Counted from the stretch's first letter, positions 38,987-47,600 are shown. The stretch is DNA of 64,000 nt from JAITWN01 sp050486285 (GCA_050486285.1 JBJHCZ010000005.1:1-64000); one strand, 5' to 3'. Notes: generated by a model not told the origin, from the letters alone. Numbers and translations: made by a program.

Positions 38987-39925
38987 TCAGTTGATGACGG
39001 TGTCGAGGAAGTAGCCCGCGTCCGGGGCAACGATCAGCTCCTTGACGCTCTCGCCGGCGCGCACACGCTGGCCGCCGCGCATGCCGATGTTCGGATCATG
39101 GTTGGATCCGGCCACGCGCCCACCGAACTGCGCCGTCAGGCCGAAGGTCACGCCGCGGCGGGTGTTCGCGGTCGCATCCAGATGCAGCAGCGCGCAGGCC
39201 TTGCCCCACAGGCGCACGAAGGTCGGCGTCTGGCCGGGCTTGGCGCTGTTGACCCAGGCGTCGCCGACCAGGACCTGATCGAGCTCGAACAGCTCGGCCA
39301 GCCAGGTCGCCGGCGCGATGCCCTTGTCACCGAGCGTGCCGTGCATCGCCTTGATGATGTTCGGATGACGGCGCAGCACCGAGAACGCGGCACGGCCGAT
39401 GACCATGACGTTCGGGCGCACCAGCGGGATCTCGAGACCGGCCTCGATGTCCTGGATCGGGTCGGAGTCGGCATGGTCGACGTCCCAGCGGTCGTTGCTC
39501 GACAGCGCAACCTTGTGCCCGGTCGGGTAGGTGTCGGCGTCGAACACGACGTCCGCCGTCCGCTTCTCGCGGTCCAGCAGAATCAGGTCGGTGATGCCCT
39601 CGACCGCGTTGCCAAGCGGATCGAAGTTCGGCGGCGCGTTGTCGATGTCGGCCTGCGGGACCGGGTCGTCGAGCGCGTAGTCAGAAGTCATGGCAGTCTG
39701 CTCGGTCGCGCCGAACTCGACTTCGTTCGGCTTGCTACGGCGCCCGACCTTGGTGTCCGGGATCGTGAAGCGCTCGGCTTTGTTGTAGACCAGATACTTG
39801 AACTCCTGGGTGCCGACGCCGATGCGCGGCAGGACGTCATCGGCGATCATCCGCTTGTTGCGGTAGGCGATTGCGATCGCGGTCAGCTCAGGCTGTACGG
39901 GAAACGGGGCGAGACGTGCGGGCAT
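38987..39925 (-). CDS. Major capsid protein
   Basis: A 312-residue protein beginning MPARLAPFPVQPELTAIAIAYR, the pattern of Mu T/gp34-type and B3-type major capsid proteins. Segments EFKYLVYNKAERFTIPDTKVGRR and PNVMVIGRAAFSVLRRHP are typical of HK97-fold capsids of transposable phages. AGGAG precedes the start. It lies after the decoration gene and before the hairpin and head completion genes. Confidence 0.85.
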   Translation of the reverse strand: MPARLAPFPVQPELTAIAIAYRNKRMIADDVLPRIGVGTQEFKYLVYNKAERFTIPDTKVGRRSKPNEVEFGATEQTAMTSDYALDDPVPQADIDNAPPNFDPLGNAVEGITDLILLDREKRTADVVFDADTYPTGHKVALSSNDRWDVDHADSDPIQDIEAGLEIPLVRPNVMVIGRAAFSVLRRHPNIIKAMHGTLGDKGIAPATWLAELFELDQVLVGDAWVNSAKPGQTPTFVRLWGKACALLHLDATANTRRGVTFGLTAQFGGRVAGSNHDPNIGMRGGQRVRAGESVKELIVAPDAGYFLDTVIN

Positions 39926-39949
39926 GATATGGCTCCTATGGGTAATGGC

Positions 39950-40345
39950 TTAGCCGGCGGCCGGCTCGGTGATCTGGCCCTGACTGATCAGGCATGCGCC
40001 GATGTCGCCGCTCGCCCCGGACACCCAGGCACGACCGATGACCTGCGCCTTGGTGCCCGCGGACGGCGCGGCGGCCACTGCGCGGCCGACGTTGTCACTG
40101 GTCAGCAGCTGACCGCGGGTGACGTCGCCGCCGTATTCGACGGGGGCGATCCCCGCCACATGGACGTCGAGCGGATCGCCGGCATTGGCGGCGCCCAGGC
40201 GATCGGTGATGCCCATCAGCAGGTCGGTTGCAGCCGCGCCCTGGATCGCATGGTCATCATCCGAATCGAACTTGACGATCCGATGCGCCGCGACCGCAGC
40301 GCCAGCCTTGAAGTGACGGGTAAGAGTCGGGGTGCCGCTGCTCAT
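39950..40345 (-). CDS. Head decoration/stabilisation protein (DUF2190-like)
   Basis: A 131-residue beta-rich protein: TLTRHFKAGAAVAAHRIVKFDSDDD, then LLMGITDRLGAANAGDPLDVHVAG and GQLLTSDNVGRAV. These are hallmarks of small capsid-decoration proteins (DUF2190 or Mu gp33-type position). The gene overlaps the protease/scaffold stop and precedes the capsid gene. Confidence 0.7.
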   Translation of the reverse strand: MSSGTPTLTRHFKAGAAVAAHRIVKFDSDDDHAIQGAAATDLLMGITDRLGAANAGDPLDVHVAGIAPVEYGGDVTRGQLLTSDNVGRAVAAAPSAGTKAQVIGRAWVSGASGDIGACLISQGQITEPAAG

Positions 40346-40827
40346 TTCTGGTCTCCTTTGGTGACCCGGGCCACTGCCTGGGTAATGCTCACGGTGCGGC
40401 CGGCCTTGCGCTCGGCCTCGACGAACTCCACAGCCCGGGCAGCGATGGCGTTCGGATCCGTGGTGTCGACCGCGTCGTCACCGCCGGCGCCGCGTTCCTT
40501 GAAATCCACCTGCGCGGGCAGGGCCTCGAGGAACTTCTTCAGCCAATCGACCGATGACCCTTTGTGTGCCTGATCGCCCTCGCCGAACTCGATTACCGCC
40601 TCGGCATCGGCGTTGGCCAGGTATTCGACGAGCCCCGCCTGATCGCGAGGCAGGATGCGGCCATCCTTGGCCAACTGCTCCACAAACTCCGTCACCTCAC
40701 GGCGCGCGAACTCGCGCTCCCTGGCCGCGGTCTTGTCCTCGCGCTCCTTGATCAAGCGCTCGCGCTCGGCGAAGTCTGCGTCCTGATTCTGGGCGCCGGG
40801 GGCAGCAGTCGTATCGTTGCCTGCCAT
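40342..40827 (-). CDS. Head scaffold protein nested in the protease gene (Mu Z-like)
   Basis: An internal ATG at 40827 in the protease frame is preceded by GAGGAGG about 7 nt upstream. Starting there gives 161 residues (MAGNDTTAAPGAQNQ onward) covering the charged, helical C-terminal half. Mu makes its scaffold Z in just this way from inside gene I. The strong internal ribosome site makes the second product likely here. Confidence 0.7.
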   Translation of the reverse strand: MAGNDTTAAPGAQNQDADFAERERLIKEREDKTAAREREFARREVTEFVEQLAKDGRILPRDQAGLVEYLANADAEAVIEFGEGDQAHKGSSVDWLKKFLEALPAQVDFKERGAGGDDAVDTTDPNAIAARAVEFVEAERKAGRTVSITQAVARVTKGDQK

Positions 40828-41472
40828 GTCATCCTCCTCTATGGGTGTGCCGGGATCGGCGAACATCGCATTCGCCGGTTCATCGGGTTGCGCCGCCTGT
40901 TCAGCGTCGCGGATGTAATACTCGGGAATCGCCTGGTCAGCGACCTCGACGCCGTCGCGCTCGATGATCCATTCGCGCAGCGTGCGGAAGGCGCGGGCTA
41001 CCGCATCGAAGCCCCAGCGCTCACGCTCGCCGAACTCGATGGTCACCGCGTCGCCGTCATCACTGAAGGCGTAGTCGCGCTGCCCCTTGACTGCCGGCGG
41101 CTGCGCGCCGAGAAACCCGACATGACGCAGGTAGTAGGCGCCGGGCTTCGGGTTGCTCTTACTGTCCGGGGCATAGAACGAGGCCGAGCGTTTTTTGTAG
41201 CGGCCGGCGTTGACGATCTCGGCAAACTCCGGGTCGACCTGATGCGGCTCGGCGTAGAGCAGATCCTCGAATCGCAATGATCGGACCCAACCGTACGCCG
41301 GGGCGTTGTCCTTGGGGTGGCCGATGACGAGGGGGGCCTCGTGCAGCTCGGGATCATAGGCGGCAGCTGCGGCCTGCAGGTCCTGCTCGGTGAACTCGAT
41401 CTCGCGACCATCGGCAGACACGTGCTTGCCGGGTCGGAAGATCTCCATGAGTTTTCGGGATGCGCCAGTCAT
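40342..41472 (-). CDS. Head maturation protease/scaffold (Mu I-like)
   Basis: A 376-residue protein. The N-terminal 150 residues (IFRPGKHVSADGREIEFTEQDL, APLVIGHPKDNAPAYGWVRSL, RSASFYAPDS, LRHVGFLGAQPPAVKG) are typical of Mu gpI-type prohead proteases, with a Ser in the SASFY segment as a likely catalytic residue. The rest is a charged, coiled-coil-like scaffold with its own internal start. A palindromic late-promoter candidate lies 35-56 bp upstream, matching the place of the PI promoter in Mu. Confidence 0.85.
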   Translation of the reverse strand: MTGASRKLMEIFRPGKHVSADGREIEFTEQDLQAAAAAYDPELHEAPLVIGHPKDNAPAYGWVRSLRFEDLLYAEPHQVDPEFAEIVNAGRYKKRSASFYAPDSKSNPKPGAYYLRHVGFLGAQPPAVKGQRDYAFSDDGDAVTIEFGERERWGFDAVARAFRTLREWIIERDGVEVADQAIPEYYIRDAEQAAQPDEPANAMFADPGTPIEEDDMAGNDTTAAPGAQNQDADFAERERLIKEREDKTAAREREFARREVTEFVEQLAKDGRILPRDQAGLVEYLANADAEAVIEFGEGDQAHKGSSVDWLKKFLEALPAQVDFKERGAGGDDAVDTTDPNAIAARAVEFVEAERKAGRTVSITQAVARVTKGDQK

Positions 41473-41506
41473 AGAGGCGCATTGTGGGGAGCCGGGGGAC
41501 AGGTGT

Positions 41507-41528
41507 AATGCTGACGCGCGTCAGCATT
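41507..41528. promoter_or_regulatory. Palindromic late-promoter element upstream of the protease gene
   Basis: A perfect 22-bp palindrome, AATGCTGACG-CG-CGTCAGCATT, preceded by GTGT. The same motif with the same flank lies upstream of the lysis amidase at 55456-55479. In Mu the C activator binds dyad sites at the promoters in front of lys and I. This element is a good candidate for the Mor/C-family binding site. Confidence 0.6.
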
Positions 41529-41586
41529 GATCATCGGGGAGGTGTACTGAGCATAACCGATGCGCGGCAAGCGGTCGAGAATGCGG

Positions 41587-41592
41587 TATAAT
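41587..41592 (+). promoter_or_regulatory. -10 box of the lipoprotein (moron) gene
   Basis: A perfect TATAAT lies 24 bp upstream of the ATG at 41616 on the plus strand, opposite to the late genes. No strong -35 box is seen at the usual spacing (GCGGCA is the best). It gives the moron its own promoter, active in the lysogen if recognised. Confidence 0.55.
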
Positions 41593-41615
41593 GGCGGTTC
41601 CCAGCCCGGAGCCCC

Positions 41616-42518
41616 TTGATGAGAGCGATCGTAATGGTCGCCGCCGCGCTGCTCGTCGCGTGCGGTGGAGATGACTCGCAATCCGTGTCGCCCGCGCCCT
41701 CAGGCCCCTCCGGCGTGGTGGTCGATCCCTCGGGGGTATGGGTCGGCGATATCGGCTTCGGCGACACCCTGATTATCATCGATGCCGACGGCACTGTGCT
41801 GGGCCTGGGTCATCTGCATGGTCAGCCACCCGAGACGCTCGATGAATATCGCAGCGTGATCGGACAGGTCACTGAAGATTCAGAGCAGCAGGTCGTCCTC
41901 AACATCTTCACGCATCCGTCGGGTTATCTGAATACCCACTTCTATCCCACCGCCGGCCGACGCGAGAGCGTCCATTACCACGCCAACCTCATCGAGCGGC
42001 AGACAGTCGACGTTCGCGCGGCCGGCGGGGACCAGGCCAGGCTGCTGACCTACCAGGCGCCGCAAGAAACAATCAGCCTCGAACAGATTGCCGGCCGCTG
42101 GGAGCAAATATCGATCTATGATGCAGGCAGCCGCTGGTTCGACGACAACGGCTTCGAGTACATCGCGAAGAATCATGCCGTCGCTGACTTCGAGATCTCG
42201 GGGACTGGCGAAATCATCGGGACCGAAACACTGACGGGATGGAACTGGCTCATGGGACAGGGCTTGCCCGCATCACCTTGCGGTGTACCGTGCGGGGGTC
42301 AAGTCGATGAATGGCACATCAGCGGCCAGATCAGCTTGGAACGCGCGCTGGATCACAACATATACGCGATCGAAATCAGCCGCGGCATGACCGAAGCCAG
42401 CACACGGGAACTGCACGGCTACCTGCTGGCAGTCGGGGTGGACATCCTGAGGATCCTGCTCATCGATCCACAGAGCGACATCGTCGCCTACAGCTACGAG
42501 CTTCGGCGCACCCCCTGA
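41616..42518 (+). CDS. Lipoprotein moron (possible lysogenic conversion gene)
   Basis: A 300-residue predicted lipoprotein and the only plus-strand gene inside the late region. The N terminus MRAIVMVAAALLVACGG has a lipobox with Cys15. The mature protein is beta-rich (SGVWVGDIGFGDTLIIIDADG, IAGRWEQISIYD) and has a CGVPCGG pair. It starts 143 bp from the divergent protease gene and stops next to the gp31-like stop. An independent -10 box supports expression in the lysogen. Surface-exposed lipoproteins of this kind often block superinfection or modify the host envelope, but no function is shown. Confidence 0.75.
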   Translation: MMRAIVMVAAALLVACGGDDSQSVSPAPSGPSGVVVDPSGVWVGDIGFGDTLIIIDADGTVLGLGHLHGQPPETLDEYRSVIGQVTEDSEQQVVLNIFTHPSGYLNTHFYPTAGRRESVHYHANLIERQTVDVRAAGGDQARLLTYQAPQETISLEQIAGRWEQISIYDAGSRWFDDNGFEYIAKNHAVADFEISGTGEIIGTETLTGWNWLMGQGLPASPCGVPCGGQVDEWHISGQISLERALDHNIYAIEISRGMTEASTRELHGYLLAVGVDILRILLIDPQSDIVAYSYELRRTP

Positions 42519-43058
42519 TTACCCTGTCGCTCGCACCAGGTGCTCGCGCAAGATCTCGACGATCTCCACGCGGTCCGTGTCGGACAACCCGATGAAGGGC
42601 CGAGCGGGGATGTCGCCCCAAGGGATCGGCCGGCCGTGACGGTCACTGCCGAACTCGCCCTTCTTCGCGCCGCGATGCTGGACGCCGGCGTATTCCATCG
42701 GGCTGCCGACATCGAGATAGTCCTCGCCGACTTGCTTGACGATCATCGTGGACAGTGAGCGGGTCTCACCGATCAGCGGCTGCTTTCCCTGGGCGCGCTC
42801 GGCGCCGCGAGCGGAGACCTGTCCTCTCTTCGTAAAACTGCCCTTGAAGGCGCCGAGAAAGCGCATGTAAGTGGTCTCGGAATTGGGCGCCCACGGTGTG
42901 CCGTCGGGCGCAAAGCTGTCCTGGAAACGCTGTCGCGTACTGTCGATCAGGTAGTCGCCGATCTGTTCGAGGGCCGGACGCAGGTCGCTGCTGGCGTCAA
43001 TCAGGGCGTCGAATGCCCCGCGCACCTCAGAATCGTCGACTTCGATGTTTATTTTCAT
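42519..43058 (-). CDS. Virion morphogenesis protein (Mu gpG/gp31-like)
   Basis: A 179-residue protein starting MKINIEVDDSEVRGAFDALI. Segments FAPDGTPWAPNSETTYMRF and EYAGVQHRGAKKGEFG and the ending PARPFIGLSDTDRVEIVEIL are the signature of the phage virion morphogenesis family (pfam05069; Mu gpG). It acts in tail or head-tail joining. It follows the MuF gene, as in Mu. Confidence 0.9.
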   Translation of the reverse strand: MKINIEVDDSEVRGAFDALIDASSDLRPALEQIGDYLIDSTRQRFQDSFAPDGTPWAPNSETTYMRFLGAFKGSFTKRGQVSARGAERAQGKQPLIGETRSLSTMIVKQVGEDYLDVGSPMEYAGVQHRGAKKGEFGSDRHGRPIPWGDIPARPFIGLSDTDRVEIVEILREHLVRATG

Positions 43059-43090
43059 GTCAGATCAGCCGATAATGGTGGCAAGCTCTG

Positions 43091-43167
43091 GGCGGGTGTA
43101 CCCCGATGGGTAAGGGGAGTGCCGCTGCTGCTGCACTGGATGTGGGTTCGAGTCCCACCCCCGCCTA
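43091..43167 (+). tRNA. tRNA-like element (degenerate), antisense to late genes
   Basis: The T arm is complete: GTGGG-TTCGAGT-CCCAC (43142-43158). The acceptor GGCGGGT (43091-43097) pairs with CCCCGCC (43159-43165) at six of seven positions. A D arm CCCC/GGGG encloses GATGGGTAA. The anticodon stem AGTGC/GCACT has a 10-base loop (CGCTGCTGCT) instead of 7, and one extra base precedes the D stem. No CCA is encoded. It is best read as a decayed tRNA or a tRNA-like structure; isotype cannot be given. It lies in the gap between the gp31-like and MuF genes. Confidence 0.4.
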
Positions 43168-44388
43168 GAGTGCCCCATCCAGAATCTCCAGCAGCCCGGA
43201 ATCGATATCCTTCCGCAGGTCCTGCGCGCGCAGCTGCCGACCTGTCTGCACAATGTTCGCCTGGACACGATGGCGACGCCCTTCAGCGTCATGCACCTTG
43301 ATCGTGTAGTCTATTGGGATCACGAGCTTGTAACGCCCGCCGGCGGTCTCGGTATCAGGATAGACATAAAGCAGCGCAGGGTGACTTCCCCGTCGATCGA
43401 GCAACACCGCCTGTCTCAGTGGCAGATGCTCGGGGAGCCGACGATACCATTCGCGCGGAACCTGATGAGCCTTTGCATCACGATATGTGTGCAGCACATC
43501 GGCATCACGCACTGCAACTGCGGCGACGGCGGGGGTCATCTGCCGCTGAGCGAGGCCGGCGATGACTGCCGGCTCAATGGCCCCGACCACCACGACGCCA
43601 CCACGAGGGCGCCGGTCCTCCAGCAGGCCATCAAACCACACCGAGAATTCTTCCGCCTGTACCCGCCTGACTGCTACAGGCACTGATTCCCACAGGCCGG
43701 CCCCGAGCTCGGCCGGCACCTGTGTGATTTTGCCTTCGACGACCTGGCGCAGATCATCTGCGACCGCGTCACCGGGCATGTAATCCCACCCCCGATCGAT
43801 CGCACCGGATGAATCCGCGCCGGGGGAACCAAAGCGTCCGCCGAGTCGACGCGCCTGCGCCTCCGAGACCGCGATGACATAACACGAGCAGCCCCATCCA
43901 TTCGGGGGGTAGTGCGTCTGCCACCAGGGATCGTCGGTCGGCAGAACCAACCGGTCCCACGACAGATGCTGGGGGCGCGGGTCGGCGCTGCCGCCGTGGC
44001 GGTACATCCAGTAGGGGGCCGCCTCGCGCAGCGCCGGCTCTCGCAGCTGGGCCAGGCGGCCGGCGGCATAGCTCGTCCGCATATTGGTCGTATAGATGAC
44101 CCGGGTGCGCCAGTTGCGCTCGCCGCGATAGGCCCACCCGTGGCGCTCCACGATCTCATCGAACTGCCGGCGGAACCACTCAATCGAGCGACCCTCGCGG
44201 ATCGCGCCTTCAACGGCGCCGGCAAAATCGGAGAGCAGGTCGGTCTTCTGGGCGCCGGCAACGACGAAGGCCCGGTCGTGAGCATTCCGCGTAATATCCG
44301 TCCAGCGTTCGGTCGGGATCAGGCGGCCGGCACGCAGCCGGATGGCCGCGATCTGCTCGGGGAAGGGAAGCCCGACCTCATCGACCAT
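43165..44388 (-). CDS. MuF head protein (gp30-like) with C-terminal nuclease-like domain
   Basis: A 407-residue protein. Residues 1 to about 240 form the Phage_Mu_F/SPP1 gp7 domain (FAGAVEGAIREGRSIEWFRRQF, YTTNMRTSYAAGRLAQL, HYPPNGWGCSCYV). The remaining 160 residues (DADVLHTYRDAKAHQVPREWY, PEHLPLRQAVLLDRRGSHPALLYVYP) resemble the small nuclease domains (PBECR type) found fused to MuF in many phages. These may be injected or act as toxins. The first domain is firm; the second is by pattern. The tRNA-like element begins at its stop. Confidence 0.8.
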   Translation of the reverse strand: MVDEVGLPFPEQIAAIRLRAGRLIPTERWTDITRNAHDRAFVVAGAQKTDLLSDFAGAVEGAIREGRSIEWFRRQFDEIVERHGWAYRGERNWRTRVIYTTNMRTSYAAGRLAQLREPALREAAPYWMYRHGGSADPRPQHLSWDRLVLPTDDPWWQTHYPPNGWGCSCYVIAVSEAQARRLGGRFGSPGADSSGAIDRGWDYMPGDAVADDLRQVVEGKITQVPAELGAGLWESVPVAVRRVQAEEFSVWFDGLLEDRRPRGGVVVVGAIEPAVIAGLAQRQMTPAVAAVAVRDADVLHTYRDAKAHQVPREWYRRLPEHLPLRQAVLLDRRGSHPALLYVYPDTETAGGRYKLVIPIDYTIKVHDAEGRRHRVQANIVQTGRQLRAQDLRKDIDSGLLEILDGAL

Positions 44389-44532
44389 CGCCGCCCCCCT
44401 CTAGCCCGGCTGATTGCCGTTTAAATCTTCGCGTGTGCATTTAACTTTTTTTGTCCGGGCCTTCGGTCGCGTCTCTGGGTGCGCCGCTCAGAGCGGCTCT
44501 CCGTCGGCCGTTCGGATTCGGCCATCAGTTCG
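44389..44532. other. Gap between portal and MuF genes with one tiny ORF
   Basis: In a region where genes otherwise overlap, 144 bp are unused. A minus-strand frame from ATG 44525 to TAA 44421 would give 34 basic residues (MAESERPTESRSERR onward), rich in Arg, Glu and Ser. No strong ribosome site precedes it. It may be a very small gene or filler; nothing else is recognised. Confidence 0.3.
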
Positions 44533-46008
44533 TCATGAATCCGTCAATTGCGTGCTATCCAGCATCCCGGATTCCTCAGCCACGTCCCGCCGGCCGGCCA
44601 CATCGGCGGCCGCAAAGCCGAGCGCCATGACCTCGGCGAGCTGCCCCGTCGGCAGATCGCCATAGGCATGCAGCAGGCGGTCGCGCAGGGCCTCGAGCGA
44701 GGGCGCCGTCTCGGCGAATTCCCGGATCTGGTCCAGCCAGGCACGCAGCGGGTCGGCGGCGTCCTGTTCGAGGCGATCGGCCAGCGCATCGGTGACGGCA
44801 GAGACTTCGCCCTCGGCGAACGCCGGGAATCCCGGCGGCCCCGCGGCCGGCCGCGGGGCCTCGACCCACTCGCCGCCATAGGTATCCTGAATGTGGCGCA
44901 ACGTGGGGCGGAAGCCCATGTCGATGATCTTTCGCTCGCGCTCTGCCACCTGGCCCAGGTCCTCGCTGTCCTCGACCTTGCGCCAGACCTTGGGGTAGGC
45001 GGCGCCGGGGTAGTTCCAGTCGGTGAGCCAGCGGGCGGGACCTCTATTAAAAGAGTCGCAGACCAGATCTGCATCCGCCTTGATCAACTCGCGGCGCACA
45101 TCCTGGGCCATGTCTTCCGAGCCGAGTTTGCCCGGCGTGCTGTCGGAGCCGCCGGTATGACCGAGCACGACCTTGGTGATCGCGCGGTCCATGTGGTCGT
45201 AGAGCCCTTCGTATTCCGGGCGGCCAGCGCGCGCGGCCTCAAGCAACTCCAGCATCATGCCCTCGGGCAGGATCACTCCGGAGTCTGTCTGGACCGCCTG
45301 CGTCGCCTCCAGCAGGCGGCGCCTCTCCTGTTCCGTTGCGCCAGGCGGGTATTTGCCGGTCACCGTCGGCATGCCGAACTTCTCGAGGAAGATCAGCCAG
45401 AACTTGAGCCCGTTGCGCTTGAACAGCACAGGCCAGTAGAGCCAATGCGCAAGACCGAGGCCGTAGGGTTCGTCATCATCGGTCGAGCCGGTCTCGAATG
45501 ACCAGAACTTCCGCTCCGGCAGCACCTCACCGTGGGGCGTGCGGGAGGTCTTCAGGCGGAGACCGCCGTCGGGCGCGAAGCCGAAGCGGCGACGGTTACG
45601 CACCTTGAGTGCTGTCATCGTGATATGGCGGCCGTCGCGCGCCCACAGACATTCGGCAACGGCGTGACCATAGTAGACCCCATACAGCATTTTGTCCGTG
45701 CGCGCGTCCCAGCCGATGTGCTCGAGCACCTCCCTCAGGTGATCGGCGGCGGCCTGGTCCTGAGCAGACTCGCCGCCAGGCAGCACCTCCCACTCACGAG
45801 AGACGACAGCGAGCCGCCGCTGCCCGAAGGTCGAGGCCACCTGGTCGTCACGCAGCACCTCATCGTAGATGCGGTAATCGAGGTTGCCGCGCTTGCGCAG
45901 CACACTATCCGTGGGCTCGATCAAGGGCAGGGAATCGATGAATCCGCGCGTGATGTCCCGGCCGTTAGCGGTCGAGGCGATCTCCGCCATCTCGGGTTTT
46001 TTTGCCAT
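44533..46008 (-). CDS. Portal protein (DUF935, Mu gp29-like)
   Basis: A 491-residue portal of the DUF935 family. Diagnostic segments are RDITRGFIDSLPLIEPTDSVLR, LRDDQVASTFGQRRLAVV, YYGHAVAECLW, FLEKFGMPTVTGKYPPG and ITKVVLGHTGGSDS. It forms the dodecameric gate at the capsid vertex through which DNA is packed. It lies between large terminase and MuF, as in Mu, and its ATG touches the terminase stop. Confidence 0.92.
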   Translation of the reverse strand: MAKKPEMAEIASTANGRDITRGFIDSLPLIEPTDSVLRKRGNLDYRIYDEVLRDDQVASTFGQRRLAVVSREWEVLPGGESAQDQAAADHLREVLEHIGWDARTDKMLYGVYYGHAVAECLWARDGRHITMTALKVRNRRRFGFAPDGGLRLKTSRTPHGEVLPERKFWSFETGSTDDDEPYGLGLAHWLYWPVLFKRNGLKFWLIFLEKFGMPTVTGKYPPGATEQERRRLLEATQAVQTDSGVILPEGMMLELLEAARAGRPEYEGLYDHMDRAITKVVLGHTGGSDSTPGKLGSEDMAQDVRRELIKADADLVCDSFNRGPARWLTDWNYPGAAYPKVWRKVEDSEDLGQVAERERKIIDMGFRPTLRHIQDTYGGEWVEAPRPAAGPPGFPAFAEGEVSAVTDALADRLEQDAADPLRAWLDQIREFAETAPSLEALRDRLLHAYGDLPTGQLAEVMALGFAAADVAGRRDVAEESGMLDSTQLTDS

Positions 46009-47600
46009 CAGGTATAGCCTCCGAAATCATTGCCCCCGCGCACAGCGCCGAAGCCGGCGTCGCGATCGTCCGCCATAGACGAGCCCGTAAAATCCTGACC
46101 GACCGCGAGCGCAGTGCGCTTATCTCCGGTCAATTCGAACTCGATCGGCGAAACCTCTCGCTTCAGTGCATAGTGCGCAAGGAACAGCGAGATCGCGCTG
46201 TCGCCATGACGCTGAAGCTTCGGACCGTCGCCCTTCTGGGTCTTCGTCTTCGGCAGCTTCGGGATCCCGTCCAGCACGCGGAGCGCGCGGAGATCGTCAC
46301 GCACCTCAACATCGCGCGGGATCTCATCGAGCGTGCCGTCCTGCAACGCGGCCTTGAAGCGCGGCATGTGCTGCAGATAGAAGGGGTCGTTCAGCTTGAC
46401 CTGCTCGATGCGCGAGCTGCCGTAGCTCTGACTCGCGCGCTCGGCCAGATAGTGACCGTTGCCGGTGGCGTCGAGCGCAGCAGAGCGGAAACGCGGCAGG
46501 CGGTCGAGGATATAGCAGAGGATCTGTTCCTGCTGCTGGTAGGGGCAGTTGGAGAGTTCCACGTGGAGCTTTATGCGACCGGTCAGATCCCGGCCTTCCT
46601 CGGCGATGTCGAGGACGGTCAGGTCACCGAGTCGGCCGAAGTCTTCGCCCAGGGCGTGCGTGCGATCCGGATCCAGCGCATCGAGGTGAGGACGCAGCAA
46701 CTCGTCGCACCAGGCCGCGACCTCGGCGGTCCGTGCATGATCCGGCATATGACCGAACTCCGGCGTCCAGCGGCCGCGCACGAGCGGTGTCTCTGCGCTC
46801 ATGCGCGCCTCGATCAGGCCCATCGTCAGATAGGCGCCGCCCGATTGCGACGGCACGACATCGAGCTCCTCGGCCGCATCGTCGCCGTAGTAGTTGTAGG
46901 CATCGGCGACCCAGGCATCCTCGGCTGCTTGCGACCATTCAATACCACGACGCAGGCAAACGCGGCGGTAGAGGCCCTGCTCGACCGCGCCGCGGAACGT
47001 GATGCGGTGCACTCTGCCCTTGCGCTTGCCGGCCCGGACTTCCTGAATCAGTTCGTTGAAGGCGTTGTCGACGCCGTTATGCGTGCTGATGATGCGGACC
47101 TTGTCGCCCCACAGCAGCATCGCCATCGCGGCCTTGATCATCAGGCCGAGGTCGTTGTGGAACGCCGCCTCGTCGATGACGACCACGCCTTGCTTGCCGC
47201 GCAAGTTGGTGGGGCGCGAGGACAGCGCAACGACGCGATGACCGGACAGCGGGAAATCGATCTTGTAGGTCTTGATCTCCTTGTCGCCATCGATGAAGAT
47301 CCCGTCCTCGACCTCTCCGGCGGCCTGATGGAATACGCGCGCCCACATCGCGCAGGCCTCGATGTATTCGAGCGCCATGTCCTGCGTGGCGCTGATATAG
47401 AAGGCATTGGAACCGCCCGCCGAGGCGGCGATGGTCACATTGTCGGCGGCTTCCGCCCAGGTCAGGCCGATACGGCGGCTCTTTTCGCCGATCTTGAGCT
47501 GCGCGTCATCCTCTAGCCAGCGCTGCTGGTAGCCGAGCAGCGCCGGTGGCGCGTTTTTGTCCGCTGTGCTCGGCAGCGTTTCGCGCAAGAAGTCGGTCAC
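46008..47600 (-). CDS. Large terminase subunit (Mu gp28-like)
   Basis: A 530-residue packaging ATPase and nuclease. The start is GTG 47600, overlapping the small terminase stop (GTGA); the frame open to 47933 is a shadow of that gene. The ATPase Walker A-like KSRRIGLTWAEA and Walker B GVVVIDEAAFH are present. The nuclease domain has ALGEDFGRLGDLTVLDI and ALDATGNGHYLAERA. Length is close to Mu gp28. It packs phage DNA by headful from the integrated copy. Confidence 0.92.
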   Translation of the reverse strand: MTDFLRETLPSTADKNAPPALLGYQQRWLEDDAQLKIGEKSRRIGLTWAEAADNVTIAASAGGSNAFYISATQDMALEYIEACAMWARVFHQAAGEVEDGIFIDGDKEIKTYKIDFPLSGHRVVALSSRPTNLRGKQGVVVIDEAAFHNDLGLMIKAAMAMLLWGDKVRIISTHNGVDNAFNELIQEVRAGKRKGRVHRITFRGAVEQGLYRRVCLRRGIEWSQAAEDAWVADAYNYYGDDAAEELDVVPSQSGGAYLTMGLIEARMSAETPLVRGRWTPEFGHMPDHARTAEVAAWCDELLRPHLDALDPDRTHALGEDFGRLGDLTVLDIAEEGRDLTGRIKLHVELSNCPYQQQEQILCYILDRLPRFRSAALDATGNGHYLAERASQSYGSSRIEQVKLNDPFYLQHMPRFKAALQDGTLDEIPRDVEVRDDLRALRVLDGIPKLPKTKTQKGDGPKLQRHGDSAISLFLAHYALKREVSPIEFELTGDKRTALAVGQDFTGSSMADDRDAGFGAVRGGNDFGGYT

